Notes: generated from the letters alone by a model not told the origin. A stretch of 64,000 nt of DNA from Symsagittifera roscoffensis (GCF_963678635.1 NC_087065.1:67673374-67737373), one strand, 5' to 3'. Numbered from the stretch's first letter, positions 36,366 through 49,125 are shown. Made by a program: numbers and translations.

Positions 36366-37670
36366 ATGAATTTGTTTTTTTGCTGAAAACATTGTTGCCG
36401 CTCTAAGTGTTCTTGATTTACTACCTCTTATTTTGTATATTTTCGTGTTTTTTTTCCACTTAAACGCTGAATTCATCCTAAGATGTTTCAACCATCTTTT
36501 ATCGGCTCAGAGACCTTATTTCAGTCGTTTGAAAGGAAAAAAATTTTGCACGCCTCCTCCCTCAAAAACACAAGAATATTAAGTTTTATAGGTTCAGTTC
36601 TTAATTTCTGAGCTTAATTGCTCAACATTTTTACAATATTGTTTTTGGCTAAACGGGAGTTTACCCAAGTTTTGTCGGTTTGTGGCTGCTCAATCAATTT
36701 TTCTGAATGCTTATTTAACGTTGACAATACAAACGCGTTTTCTAAAATTGAACTTGAGTCGAAGCAAATTTATGAAGTTTTTGTAATTGTTGTTTTTTGG
36801 CTAATAGACTTGAATCCTGTTTATTCAACATGCGGAAAAAAAATTATTATTTTCACCCTAATTTGGTATTGTTCCATAGGTTGGTTGATCTTTTCATGCA
36901 AAATCGGCAACCTCGAATAAACGAGAGATGGTGTCGAGTAATACATCATTCTCCTATATCTACTACAACTGAAATTTTTCCAAAAATCTAAAAGTTCGAT
37001 TTACTGACACGCAAAGGTTGCCGTGGTCTGAATATTATGTGGCACTAGAACAATGACCGGTTACTGCTCTTGAGGTCCAAAATGGACTGCTTTAAAGATC
37101 GTAACGAATATTTAATCATAATCTAGCGAAACTTCAAAATAACCCTGCTTTGATTTATACTATTCATTTCTCATAAAATATTGCTTCGTGTCTATAATGT
37201 AGGATACTTCCTGCAAATCAAATGATTTGGTTTTTTTTTCATTCACCAATTGTTTTTCAATGGAAGGCTAAGTTTCCTGATTTCTGACGGAGGTTACGTA
37301 GCTCATTGAAACTGCGGTTCATCAACACAACCTATGCTGGTAATCTAGATTATTCATACAGCTGGTTTTTTTGAATAAAAAATGCAGAGCTACAATGAAG
37401 TTTATATAAAAGCAAATTCTAACGGTAGTTTCACGTTACAGTATTCATTAGTTGCAGGTGCATGTTAGTTCCGGTTATCATAAACAGAAATCGAAACCAG
37501 TTTTTTCCAATCAAGCTTTTAAACCATTTTCAAGTTATTTAGAAATTTTTGTTCATTTTTAAATTACGATAATTGGACAATCATCCTTACAAAATTGAAA
37601 CAATTGCATCTGTAATTTATCTTTTCTTTTATTTATCTTTAAGTTATCTTAAATTTATCTTTTATTCACC
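36366..37670. other. Intergenic AT-rich sequence
   Basis: Only short open frames without coding character. No repeat of note is seen. Confidence 0.35.
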
Positions 37671-37781
37671 ATGATGCGTTACGAAGAAGCGAAAGTTGAA
37701 CGGCCATACACATGGCGATGGTGGAGGAGTTTTATTACTTATCTCTGGCATGTCAAAAAATTCGCGATGAAACTCTGGTAG
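37671..37781 (+). CDS. Possible 5' exon or 36-residue small ORF
   Basis: CACCATGATG starts a frame whose codons look coding, with a Trp- and Arg-rich stretch, and ends either at TAG (37779-37781) or at an overlapping donor, CTCTG followed by GTAGGT (exon end 37777). If spliced to an acceptor just upstream of the tetraspan ATG (after CAAATTAAG, near 38511), the frame enters the tetraspan coding sequence in phase, adding an N-terminal extension. That acceptor is mediocre and one in three random joins would be in frame, so this is only a candidate. Confidence 0.3.
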   Translation: MMRYEEAKVERPYTWRWWRSFITYLWHVKKFAMKLW

Positions 37782-38517
37782 GTGAACCATTGTGATAAAA
37801 ACCTCATGCGTTTTTTCAAATATACGTAATCATAATAAAATGTCATTTGATCTCTACATTTTCTTAATGACTAGTCAAAAATGCGATCAAATTTTTATAC
37901 AAAACGAGCACCAAACGTACAACTGCTGTAATAATTATAACGAATTCGTTATAATTAGGCCAAACTCAGAGCGAAAAATGGCTCACATTATAATTCTGAA
38001 TCAACGAATAGCCGGCAAAAGTAATATATAAACAAAAACACTTTCAAAAAAATTATTTACTTTGTACTTAGTTGATAACTTAGTTACAGCGTTTGTTGTT
38101 GTAAGTAGTAACCAGACTGATGTTCAAAAACTCAAACCGAAAAGGAATCTTTTTACTTGTTTTTTTTTGACAAAATCGCTTGCAGCTTTCGAATTTTGAA
38201 CGAGTGGGAACTTCAGCGTTTTTTGTCAAAATTACATATACTAAGCAGAGCTCTCCGAAAGAATATTAGATTGGCGAACAAAGTTGAAATAAAAACAAGA
38301 CCGAAGAAGCGGACAAAATTTAAAACCACCAAAAACGACTCCACCCTAATTCAATCTCACCACAGCCCCTTCCCCCCCCCCCAGCGCTATAAAAACATTT
38401 GAGATATCCGTTAAACATTCCGAATTCGTTTTTGAATTCAATTAATGGTCTGGTTGCAACTGAAAGTTAGAAAATATCTTTCGAGCTTTAGTTTACCTTT
38501 GCAAATTAAGTTTCAAC

Positions 38518-41500
38518 ATGGGGGGAGAGAAAGAAGAAGAGGAAGAGGAGGAGGTGGGACTGAAGGCCAAAGTAGTGGCGGCCATCATCCTCCTCTGTCT
38601 GCTGAGTCTGTGCCAGAGCTTCACCGTCTACTCCAAGAACCTCTACATAATCTATATTGAGAAGGACCAGTCCCAAGGCCAGAGTGAAATTCAACTATTC
38701 CAGGGGGGACTGTTTTCAAACTGCGAGGTGTTCTACTATGGCTCAGACGGAGATTTGGAGGAAATCTTCAATTGTAAGTGAAAGTCATCTCTTGCTCTTA
38801 TAATTTAGTGCAATGATTTGCTCTTTAACCCCCCCCCCCCCCCCACCTAAAAAATGTTACTAGTAAACTTACCGGTCGCATTGTCCGATTGTTACAAAAA
38901 TTGTTATGCAGACTTATTGGGCCATGATAAACATATTTTTCCTTGTAAAATCCCTCGGTACACCATAAATTTGATGCGTATGTGAGGTGGGGAAAAGGAA
39001 AAAGAGAGCCCAATGATTTAGCTGGGTTTGAATTTTAACTAAATTGCGTGGATATTGTGTGGGGACGCTGTAATCCAGTGAAAACAAATAGGCTTTTTGC
39101 ATGGTCAGAGTTGAAAAAAGAATCAAAACTTTTCCTCAACCAAACGGAGTTTCCGAATTCGCACAAAGCAATAGAAAGAATATATTTTGACTATGCTTGG
39201 ACGTTGTATGCGAACAAAGCGTTCTTATAATCTTATTGGAATCTCGTTTTTTCGGCGCGCTGCTTCTCAACTTTAATGTCTTGACTAAATCCGATACCAA
39301 CAGAGCTCCTGGTTTTAAACTGTCAGTTCAACGATGTTTGCTCGAATTATTTTATTTTTAAATAGGTATATATTTTGTAATTTAAGTATGTTTATTTGTT
39401 TAATGATAACAGGTCCGGACTCCGTTACAATCCAGTTTGCTCAAGCGTTCTTCATTCTGGCCAACTTTGCTGGAGTGTTTTTGGTTGTGTGGTATGTGTG
39501 CATGCTCATCTGCACTGGGGCCAAGTGGGAAGCAAGACTCAAATCCAAACTCCCACTCATATTCTCATTCGTATACTGTGAGTATCAAACTATTATAGTG
39601 TTTGATGATAATAGTTCTTTGTAATTGAAGGCGGACCAAACTATTATCTTTATCCTCCCAAAATTATACTGCTTTGATTTCTCAAGTTCTATACATATCT
39701 TCGTATTATTCAGTTTCTGCCAATCAGATTCAAGTATTATAATCCAATTTGCAAAAAGCAAAACATGAAGTTTGGGATGTAAAATAGAAAAGACCTTTCA
39801 TTACAGTATGTTGTAGCGGAAGGTCTTTTCTATTTCACATCCCAAACTTCATCTTTTTGGTAAGTTGAAAACTGGAAATATTATTTGAATCTGATTGGCG
39901 GAAACTGAATCATACGAAAATATAAAAAGAAAATGAGATACCAGAGCTGTATATTTTTGGGAGGATAAAGATAATAGTGATGAAGGGAGGCGGAGCAATA
40001 AGCAGAATGGTCCAAGTGCAGAATGGGTCCAAGAGCAGAAAAACAGAAAAATATTGACTTATATTGGTTTATACGGGCTAATTGATAAAACAATTATTAG
40101 AATCGTAAAAAAATACCAAGAAAACGAATAGATTATGCATGAAGAGATTAATTTCATTAAGTTTTTTGATCAAATATTTCAAAAAATTCCTGATTAAATT
40201 GCTCAAATTATGCATAAAATGTTCGTTGCTTTGCTATTATTGACGCTTCTGATAATTATTTTACCGATTAGCTTATAGAAGTTGATATTTTTCTATTTTT
40301 CTGCTCTTGGACCCATTCTGCTCTTAGACCATTCTGCTTATTGCCTGGCCACCGTGCTGACGTACAACAGTGCCGAAAATCAAAATGTTGTTCAACAGTG
40401 CCGGAAATTATTTTTACTATACTGTTTTTACTTATACGAAATCACTGACAAGTAATTATATTCAAATGGACGGAAGCTGAAAAGACAAAAATGGGCGTCT
40501 TAACTGATGCCGCTAGTTAATCAAACAAAAGTTCCCCAAGTGAGCGCGGCGTCTTTGATTTTTCTGAATTAACAATTATATCAGCAAATTGTCTTCTCGG
40601 TTTCGCTCCGAATCAAAACAGCATTCACTCAAAAAGACACTTCATGCAAAACTAGCTTTGCACAAAACAGAAAAAGTTTTCACACAAAAAGAACTCAAAG
40701 TTTCCTAAGTTAATTCTTCCATCCTCATGCTTGAAAACAAAAACTTCAAAGAAGGCTACTTTTTTAACAACTTCATAAAGTGTAGCTCATTTGCTCTTGT
40801 TCTATGGAAAAATAAGTTTCTTCGAAAAGAGGCAATTTACAGAGTAAAACCCAAATTTGCGTTTAACGTCCACTTGTGTCAAAAAGTTAATTTTGCTGAA
40901 CAATTAAGCTCTCTTCAACGCTATCACCACCTTGCAATTTGAATTTTGAAAACTAGTTTTAACGATGTCAGGACGAAAAACAATTTGGAATGGTGACAAA
41001 GTAGCAATTCAGAACAGATTCATTCTGATACCTGACATCATAACATCACGCGTTTAGCCACAATAACACGTAAAACAACTATAAAAAATCGTTAGGGTGA
41101 AAAAGAAAATAGTCTTTAAAACATGTGCCAAATCGAAATGAGTTCAAAGCAGGTATGAACAATTTCAAAGCCGCGAAATCTTAATGCAACATCCCTGTGA
41201 AGTAAATAGTCAAAAATTAAAATATGAAATTGAAGAAATGGGAATGTGCAGGAACTGCTCCACCTTCAAAACCCTTCAAACTGGGTACCACAGTATGGGG
41301 AGCGGGGTGATAGAAAATGTAAACACCTTTCAATGTGACTTCCACGTTTTTTTTTAAAAATCAATTTAAAGTTCAACAAAATGCCGACAATTTAGATGAA
41401 ATTATGTCAACAATTTAATAATTTGGAAAGAATTAAATAAGCTAGTGCATATAAATACTCAACACCACGGTCTTTGTTAAAGTTAATGGCAATGTTTTGG

Positions 41501-42357
41501 ATTTTTACTTGGAAATTGCTATTTCTTCCGACCCGGCATCTCCATCCCTTCATAGACTTCAATGTTTTTCAAAGTTCTGAAATATACAGCCATGGTTTGT
41601 ACGAGGGGACAGGTTCGCGTATTTTCCAAAACTTTCAAAAAGCTGGCAACTTTACTTTTAAATCGTCGCATTTTTTCTTTCTGAGAATCCCTCAGTGGTG
41701 AAAGACCACTATTATTTTAAAAAGTTCCGCCACGCCAAGTTCTTTAACGTGCTCTCACTTGAATTTTCGTTGATAAATGCGCCGACTGGTCGGTCAGCTG
41801 CCTGAAGACTAAAGCTATTTTTTAAATCGCTTTCAGGTATGTACTCTTTTAGCTTAATGGGAGCTAGCGAGTTTTCAATGCTCAGGAGATCTTAACTGTT
41901 ATACCCACCCTATTGTACCCCCTATGGTACCTAGTAAGAAAAGCTACCAATATTAAGGATGAATTAACTGGATGATTATATGCCTATTTTACACCTATTA
42001 ACGAATCCCTTCTGTTGCATTATGAAGTGGATAGTGAAATAGATCCCATGCTCTCTTACAAGCTTAGTGTCAGAAAATGACGTTAATCATCGGTTTTGTT
42101 TCTGATATTCTCTAGCCCTGCTTCTCTGTATCGGTTGTTTGTGCTTCACAATCATGCTCATTCAAGAGGGCTTCAAAATCCACTGGGCAGGCTACGTGGC
42201 ATGGGCCGCCTTTGGGGAGGCATTCATCGCAATGGTAGTGGCCATCACTCTACCCTCAATCGAAGACGAGGAAAAAGAAAAGAACAAAGATGACTCCGAA
42301 GCCATAACTGGCGACGACCATCAATCAGCGAACAAAGTTGTGAATACTAGTTTATAA
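38518..42357 (+). CDS. Claudin/PMP22-like four-helix membrane protein
   Basis: Three exons fit exactly: 38518-38773 (donor GTAAGT), 39413-39577 (acceptor ATAACAG, donor GTGAGT) and 42116-42357 (acceptor TTCTCTAG), all junctions in phase 1, giving 220 residues. Hydrophobic segments lie at about 18-38, 97-119, 133-156 and 166-186. Both ends should be cytoplasmic: an acidic run at residues 6-12 and an acidic hydrophilic tail from 188. The first outer loop has GGLFSNC (63-69) and a second Cys at 86. This fits the claudin/PMP22 signature G-L-W-x2-C...C with Phe for Trp. Members of that family form cell junctions or act as membrane scaffolds; the subfamily is uncertain. AATAAA lies near 42430. The second intron (2.5 kb) carries foldback elements. 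Confidence 0.82.
39640..39979. repeat. Foldback element in intron 2 of the tetraspan gene
   Basis: Inverted arms run inward from ACTATTATCTTTATCCTCCC (39640) and TTGGGAGGATAAAGATAATAGT (ending 39979). They continue through TTTCTGCCAATCAGATTCAA and its complement to an inner stem, AAGTTTGGGATGTAAAATAG with CTATTTCACATCCCAAACTT. The whole ~340 bp can fold into a nearly continuous hairpin. Confidence 0.8.
39998..40345. repeat. MITE-like element with ~60-bp terminal inverted repeats
   Basis: AATAAGCAGAATGGTCCAAG at the left is inverted at the right end (CATTCTGCTTATT). The inner GAATGGGTCCAAGAGCAGAAAAA is mirrored by TTTTTCTGCTCTTGGACCCATTC. The interior is AT-rich and non-coding. Confidence 0.75.
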
Positions 42358-42429
42358 CAGATTCGAATGACTTTCCGAATTTGAGTGTAACTTCAATAAG
42401 TATGTTTAGTAACCGGGTGTTTAGCTATT

Positions 42430-43560
42430 AATAAAAATTTCAAAAAGCAAAAGTTTAAAATAAGTAATCTGAGATTCAAGGTTCAATAAAAAAAGGGTTG
42501 GAAATTTTCATTGCATAAGCGGCTACGCCCTAATTTTTGTAGAAAAAAAAGTGTTATTGCGATAGGAAAAGCGCAATTTTTGTTGATACTTTGATAGTTT
42601 TTGACATGTTTTCTACAAAATATCATTCTCGAATCTGGATTTCATTGAAGGATTATGCTGAATTATTTTCAGTGCAAAAGTGGCCACACTCATTTTTGTT
42701 ATGAAACATCAGACACTAACCTTCCATATTTTAAATGAAAAGGGCAAACGATTTATGGAGATCTTCCTTGGATAAGCTTTTACGCCCTAATTATGGTTGC
42801 AACAAGACTATGGATTAGGGACAAATCCAATTATTATCATTTTGATTATTTTTGTAATTTTTTTCTCGAATGCTACTCTCCCATGTATTTGACTTAGTGT
42901 TCAAATGAAACAATAGGTTTTGAGTAGGGTTTTTCCCTGCTTAAATCATTTTCTACAATTTTGGCAGGAAAAACGCTATGATCGTGGGAAAAATCAATTT
43001 TTTGTAGTTTTAACCAGTTTTTTGAATTTTTTTGCGCGTTTCTCAAGCGTACCCTGGCGGTTCTGGGATTCGAAGTTCATCTAAAAAATTGAAAATTTTT
43101 TTGCTGCTTAAGCTATGGCTCCCTTATTTAAGTAGGTAAACCGCTATGGACTGCAAAAACAATACTAAGCCACCTTTTTCAGTACAAGTGTCTTAGTAAT
43201 GTTTTTGAACGTTTAACAGAAAATATATACCAACAATCAAATGGAAATCAAGAAGTACACAAATTTTAGTACAAAGTGAGAAAATGGTTTATGCAGGGAA
43301 AACTCCACTCAACATTCGGGATTGAAGGTAAAATTAGTTAACAGGCTTTAAAACACATGTGTCTGATGCAAACGCGAGAGGCTCAAGAATTCGAAGATCT
43401 CAAAAATAAGTCAAAATTATCTCTTTTTCTCTTTTCAAGAATTCTTTTCAAGAGTAATGAACTTAGTGAGTACTCTTACATAGTTTGCAGATTTTTTTTG
43501 TTTTTTTTTCAGGAAAAAATTCTAAAAGTTGACCATCAATTTTGATTTTTCGCGATTTTA
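42430..43560. repeat. Degenerate ~200-bp repeats
   Basis: Recurring GCATAAGCGGCTACGCCC, GGATAAGCTTTTACGCCC and TGCTTAAGCTATGGCTCCC motifs followed by TTTGTAG/AAAA and TTTCTACAA show a diverged tandem family. Related units recur at 45905-46290. No coding sequence. Confidence 0.45.
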
Positions 43561-43585
43561 CTTGTGATTTATTTTTAGGTTCAAT

Positions 43586-44009
43586 CAGGGGCGGATCTAG
43601 GATTTTCTCGAGGGGGGGGCGGATTTTCAAAAAATTTTCGAAAATTTTGACGACTTTTTTTTTTTTATAGGTCGATCAGATTGATTTACCGAGCTCTTCC
43701 AGAGCAGTAAAAATACCCTGTTTTGGCCAAATTTTCTGCGCCGCAGGCAATTTTTTGAAAAAACAGGTCAAAAACGCCATTTTTGGGCACTTTTTGGAAA
43801 ATTTTGACAAAAAAAAACGCGTTTTTTTGGCGCGCGCTCCCCCTCAAAATTAGTATATATTGGCGCCGAAGGTGCCTTTAGAAAAATTTTAGGGGCGGTC
43901 GGCCAAAAATGGATTTCTTAAAAAGTACCAAAGGGGGGACCCTTTGGGTTGGCAGGGGTTCGAATCCCTGAGGAAGGGGCGTCCGCCCCCCCCCCTAAAT
44001 CCGCCCCTG
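43586..44009. mobile_element. Complete hAT-family MITE with 8-bp target duplication
   Basis: Terminal inverted repeats CAGGGGCGGATCTAGG and CTAAATCCGCCCCTG bound 424 bp. GGTTCAAT is duplicated exactly on both sides (43578-43585 and 44010-44017). An 8-bp duplication and CAGGGG termini are the hAT signature. The interior is non-coding, with runs of G or C just inside both ends, so it depends on a transposase elsewhere. A B-box-like GGTTCGAATCC occurs near 43958. Confidence 0.93.
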
Positions 44010-44017
44010 GGTTCAAT

Positions 44018-45412
44018 GCATTTCTATTGTTAAAGGGAAGGCAAATTCCGCTATCGAACAGCAAAATTGTAAAGATCACGAAAAACGTGATCAACTTCTA
44101 ATTTCGAAAATGGAAATTATTCATCAGGTTTCCCAGCGAAATAAAAATTTTACCTATTGAGCCAGTTTTCTCAAATTGGGTGAGTTTTAACAAAAAAGTG
44201 TCGACCATTGAATTTTTTTGAAAAAATATATCGGTTTTTTCCCAGTTTCTTTGCGTTCATTACTCTTTTTCAACTGTCCGTTGACTATGTTTTTTGGAAA
44301 TGACATATGATATCAACAAAAGAAAAACTGATGAAAGAAATAAACAAATGAAAAACTACTCTGGAGCTCACAAAATTTTTTAAAAGTGGTTCCGAGCTCG
44401 AAAAGCCAGACAACTGTGGAGGACCTGGAGAAAAAATATACACAAAAGAAGTAAACAGATCCGAACGCCAAAACATTTTTTAAATCTCAATATTTTGTGA
44501 ACTCTACATCTTTTCAACTGTTATTTGTTTTTGTTGGTTTCTTTAGTTTTGTTAGCGTATTTGGATTACATTTATCAGCTCTATTTTTTTTACTTTTAGA
44601 ACTGCCAGCTTGAATGTTTTCCAATTTTTTCGAGCAGTGCTAATGTGTCAGCAGATTCAAAAGTGCGCGCCCAGTGAAAAAAGCTGTCGAAATAGAAATA
44701 TGCGAGCGATAATATTGTTGCAATAACTTTGCGTTTAACTTTTTTTTGGCCTCAAAAAATTGATAATAGATATCCTCTCTCAAAAAAAGTGTATCCAATT
44801 GAGTGGCGTTCTCCGATATTAAAAAAATAATAGCTGAAATGGCACTATTTAATTATTCTTCAATTGATTTTCGAATGACTGAGTCCATATTTTTTGCTTC
44901 TATTGTTTTTCTAATCTATTTGAAACGCCTTTTAGTTCCTGGATCTATTTAACAACTACCCCCGTGCAAGATAGGGGTTAATTGTTATGTTATTTAGTTT
45001 TGAATCCACTGCCATAGTAGCACGCCAAAAAATATGTATTTAGGCTGGCATTTTCAAAGTAAAAAAAGTCAAAGTAGAGCAATATTCATTCAAAAACGGT
45101 TTAACGTTCGGGTCTCTTATGCTTTGGCGGTCGAATCTCTTCAGGTCTCCCGTGTCTATTTCTTTCTCCAGGTTTTTCAAATATTTCTGGTTTTTCGAGC
45201 TCGCAACCATTAGAAAATGTTTTCAAAGCTCAAGACTAGTTTTGTTATTGTTTATATCATTTGTCATATTTATTTCCACAGTAAAACGGACGTTATCAAA
45301 CCGGAGTATAGACGTTTTTCTGGTTAACAACTAGTTTAACAGCATCACTTGAATCATTTTGATTTACGTTTACTAGAAAACAAAAATCAGAAGTTAATTC
45401 GTGCAAGTGGCG
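44018..45412. other. Intergenic AT-rich sequence
   Basis: Nothing recognised. Frames at 44285 and 45119 show weak mutual similarity (opposite strands, LFTSFVYIF and LFRSPVSI regions), suggesting an inverted pair of diverged repeats and not genes. Confidence 0.3.
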
Positions 45413-45555
45413 AAAAGCCAACGCACATGCCGATAATTACAAAGATCAATGGTTCGAATCTTTGCAGGACCTTTTGGTGAGCGGAAAGTTGTCAGCGCGT
45501 CAAAAAATTTTGTCGGACTTAGTTTGTCTGCTTTTTTGTCGGCTTTTGTGTCGCA
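45413..45555 (+). repeat. tRNA-derived SINE, copy 2
   Basis: B-box GGTTCGAATC, CAGGACCT and the tail motifs AAAAAATTTTGTCGGAC, TTTGTCTGC and TTTTGTCGGCTTTTG match copy 1 at 36190. The A-box half is diverged. Confidence 0.55.
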
Positions 45556-45724
45556 GCGTTAAAGTGGTCTAAAGTTGGTCCTTTTTCATTCAATTAAAAA
45601 AAAACTTTTCAAAGTATCCTGGTTTTGAGCAAGTAATTGAGTTCCAAGAAGTTTTGACTGTTTTGTTATGATTTTTTTCACGCTGTTCAATAAAAAAAAT
45701 CAGTTGTTTTCTTTATAAATTCAA

Positions 45725-45800
45725 GGAGTGTTTTTGGTGCAGTGGTTATACCCATGATTGAGACGACAAATCCCAAAAGTTCGATTCTGCCCTGAACTAA
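45725..45800 (+). repeat. tRNA-like SINE head
   Basis: TTGGTGCAGTGGTTATACCC is a good pol III A box and AGTTCGATTCTGCCCTG a B box. Spacing is tRNA-like, but acceptor and T stems do not pair, so this is a SINE or tRNA pseudogene. Confidence 0.45.
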
Positions 45801-47250
45801 ACAAGTTTTTGGGTTTTCACCTTTTTTAACCTTGATCATTTTGACTTTTCTCAAGAACTAATCTCCCTTATCTGAAGATTTTGTGTTTAAACGAAATCAC
45901 AGGTTGCTTGAGTTTTTTATGCATAAATGGTTACGCTCAATTTGTTCGCAAAAAACTTCACACAAAGTTCAAATTTTGATGTTGACCGTGTTTTGGAGTT
46001 TTTTTCACTTCTCTTGGTAACTATCCCGCCAGTTCCGATACCATGGACTTAATCAGATCAACAATTGTTCAAAAACTGCCGGCATAAAAAGTCACTCCCA
46101 ATTTTTTTTAGAAATAAGTTAAGCTTTTCAAAAATCTCAAATAGAAAGTTATGAATTTCGGAACTTTTTACCATTTTGTTATAAACTTGAATTTTGGTAA
46201 CAACTGCCCGATCAAAATTGAGATGAAGTTCTTAAGCGAAAGAATTGGTTATAGGTTTTTTGGAAAAGCTACGGCCTAACTTCTTGTAAAAATGTTATTT
46301 CGTTGAAGTGAGTAATTCCAACTATCTTGAAAATTTTCACTCATACATATTTTGGTAGAGAAACAAGTAAAATATAATGCAAAAACCAATTTTTGATGTT
46401 ACGCATTTCGAATTTAAAAAAAAAACAAACGCGTACTTGCAGCCTTAGCTGGGCCTCTAGTTGTCTTATCGAGACGTACGAAAGTTTTGCTTCACCCATT
46501 TTGTTAAACATTTTTTAATATTCTCCACATAGGTTAGTTATGTTTTTATTGTATCGCAAGTGGTGCGAAGCTCCGTTTAGTATCTCCGTTTAGAAGTTTG
46601 GTTAAAAAAATTCTCTTGTGACCAAAAAAAGTGAAAAAACAAGTGATTTTGACTATTTTCTGAGTTCTTGCGAATTCTTGAGCCGCGCCGCATTGACATA
46701 GGTGGTTTAAAGCGTGTTAAGCACTTTTACACCTTCAATCAAAAAGTTTATGACTTGAAAACTAAGCTAAAATCGCACCAGTTTTCAATTAGATGGAGGC
46801 TGATTATTTTCATATCGATAAAAGTGCAAAAAAAATTGCGTCTCAATTTAGTCACATTCCTTTTAGTTTAACCAAGTTTCTGTCCCTATCTGTCCGTAAA
46901 GTAAGATTATGTTTATTACACTGGGAACCATTAAGCGCTGGAGTAACTTGTTTGATATTTTTTATGAATATATTGTACTGGTGCAATGATACAGCGCATT
47001 GAAAACCAAACATTTTCCTTTGGTCTAAAAGTTCATTAAGTTAATCGAATTTTTGACCAATCTGATCGCAGCAATCTTGAATTTTCAAAACAAAGCTCTA
47101 GCGCTAAATTATTGTATTTATTTATTGGATTGGCGATTCTTTAAGTAGATAGTCCAGAATAGACGCGCGATTTTTCTCAGTGCTGGTTTGATTTTTTTTT
47201 CTTAAAAGGCGTCACAAAAATAAACATTACTGGTTACGAATTTTGAAAAC
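45801..47250. other. Non-coding AT-rich sequence
   Basis: Includes diverged copies of the 42.4-43.5 kb repeat family (45905-46290). Open frames at 46668 and 46793 are unsupported. Confidence 0.35.
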
Positions 47251-47259
47251 TGATTGAAG

Positions 47260-49125
47260 AACCACCAACTGACATTTTTTATTTATTTTTGTCATAAAAA
47301 TTGCGTTCATGAAATCTAAAGTCAAATTTAAGCATTTTAAAAACCATTTACTATTTTTTTGGAAAAAAAACAAAGTTGTTGGTTTTCAATTATGCTAGTC
47401 AGAAAAATCTTTTTCTTGAAATCAAATGTCAAATTTTAGCATTTTAGAAACCAATGACTATTTTTAAATCAAAATTGACAGTTTTCAATTATGCTAGTCA
47501 GAAACATCATGTTCATGAAATCTAAGGTCAAATTTTAGCATTTTAAAAACCAATAACTATTTTTTTGGAAAAAAAATACAAAATTGTTTGTTTTCATTTA
47601 TGCTAGTCAGAACTATCATTTTCTTGAAATCTAAGGTCAAATTTTAGCATTTCAAAGACTAATGACTACTTTAAAATCAAAATAGACAGTTATTTTATAT
47701 GCTAGTCAGAAGCATCATGTTCATGAGATCTAAGGTCAAAGTTTAGCATTTTAAAAACCAATTACTATTTTTTTTGGAAAAAAAACAAAATTGTTAGTTT
47801 TCATTTATGCTAGTCAGAACTATCATTTTCTTGAAATCTAAGGTCAATTTTTAGCATTTTAAAAACCAATGACTATTTTTTGGAAGAAAAAAAAACAAAA
47901 TTGTTAGTTTTCTTTTAGGCTAGTCAGAAATATCTTTTTCTTAAAATCTAAGGTCAAATTTTAGCCTTTCAAAAACCAATGACTATTTTTAAATCAAAAT
48001 TGACAGTTATTGTATATGCTAGTCAGAAACATCATGATCATGAAAGCTAAGGTCAAATTTTCGCATTTTAAAAACCAATTACTATTTTTTTGGAAAAAAA
48101 AAACAAAATTGGTAGTGTTCATTTATGCGAGTCAGAACTATCATTTTCTTGAAATCTAAGGTCAAATTTTAGCATTTCGAAAATCATTTACTATTTTTTT
48201 TGGAAAAAAAGTAGTTCGTTTTTAATTATGCTAGTCAGAAATATCTTTTTTGTTGAAATCTAAGGTCAAATTTTAGCATTTTAAAAACCAATGACTATTT
48301 TTAAGTCAAAATTGACAGTTTTCTTTTATGCTAGTCAGAAATACCATGTTGATGAAATCTAAGGTCAAATTTCAGCATTTAAAAAACCATTAACTATTTT
48401 TTTAGAATAAAAAGTAGTTAGTTTTCAATTATGCTAGTCAGAAATATCTTTTTTGTTGCAATCTAAGGTCAAATTTTAGCATTTTAAAAACTATTGACTA
48501 TTTTTAAATCAAAATTGACAGTTTTCCTTTATGCTAGTCAGAAATACCATGTTCTTGAAATCTAAAGTCAAATTTAAGCATTTTAAAAACCATTTACTAT
48601 TTTTTTGGAAAAAAAAACAAAGTTGTTGGTTTTCAATTATGCTAGTCAGAAATATCTTTTTCTTGATATCTAAGGTCAAATTTTAGCATTTTAGAAACCA
48701 ATAACTATTTTTAAATCAAAATTGACAGTTTTAATTTATACTAGTCAGAACGATCATGTTCATGAAATCTAAGGTCAAATTTTAGCATTTTAAAAACCAA
48801 TTTTTATTTTTTTGGAAAAAAAACAAAGTTGTTAGTTTTCAATTATGCTAGTCAGAAATATCTTTTTCTTGAAATCTAAGGTCAAACTTAATCATTTTGA
48901 AAACCAATGTTTGTTTTTAAATCAAAATTGACAGTTTCCATTTATTTTAGTCATAAATATCATGTTCATGAAATCTAAGGTCAAACTTTACGATTTTGAA
49001 AAACCAATGGCTATTTCTGGAAAAAAATCAAAACTGATAGTTTTCATTTATTTTAATCATAAATATCATGTTCATGAAATCTAAGGTCAAACTTTACCAT
49101 TTTGAAAAGCCACATTTACCATATT
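47260..49125. repeat. Satellite of alternating ~100-bp monomers
   Basis: About eighteen monomers share ATGCTAGTCAGAAA, then TCTTGAAATCTAAGGTCAAA, then TTTAGCATTTTAAAAACCA. Two types differ after CTATTTTT: one continues TTGGAAAAAAAAC, the other AAATCAAAATTGACAG. They mostly alternate, giving a ~205-bp higher-order unit, with occasional repeats of the first type. It lies just downstream of the ten-cysteine gene. Confidence 0.9.

Noticed and set aside
41200-41350. Possible extra exon in intron 2 of the tetraspan gene (frame starting near 41239)
   Set aside because: Short, no good splice sites in phase, and the three-exon model is complete without it.
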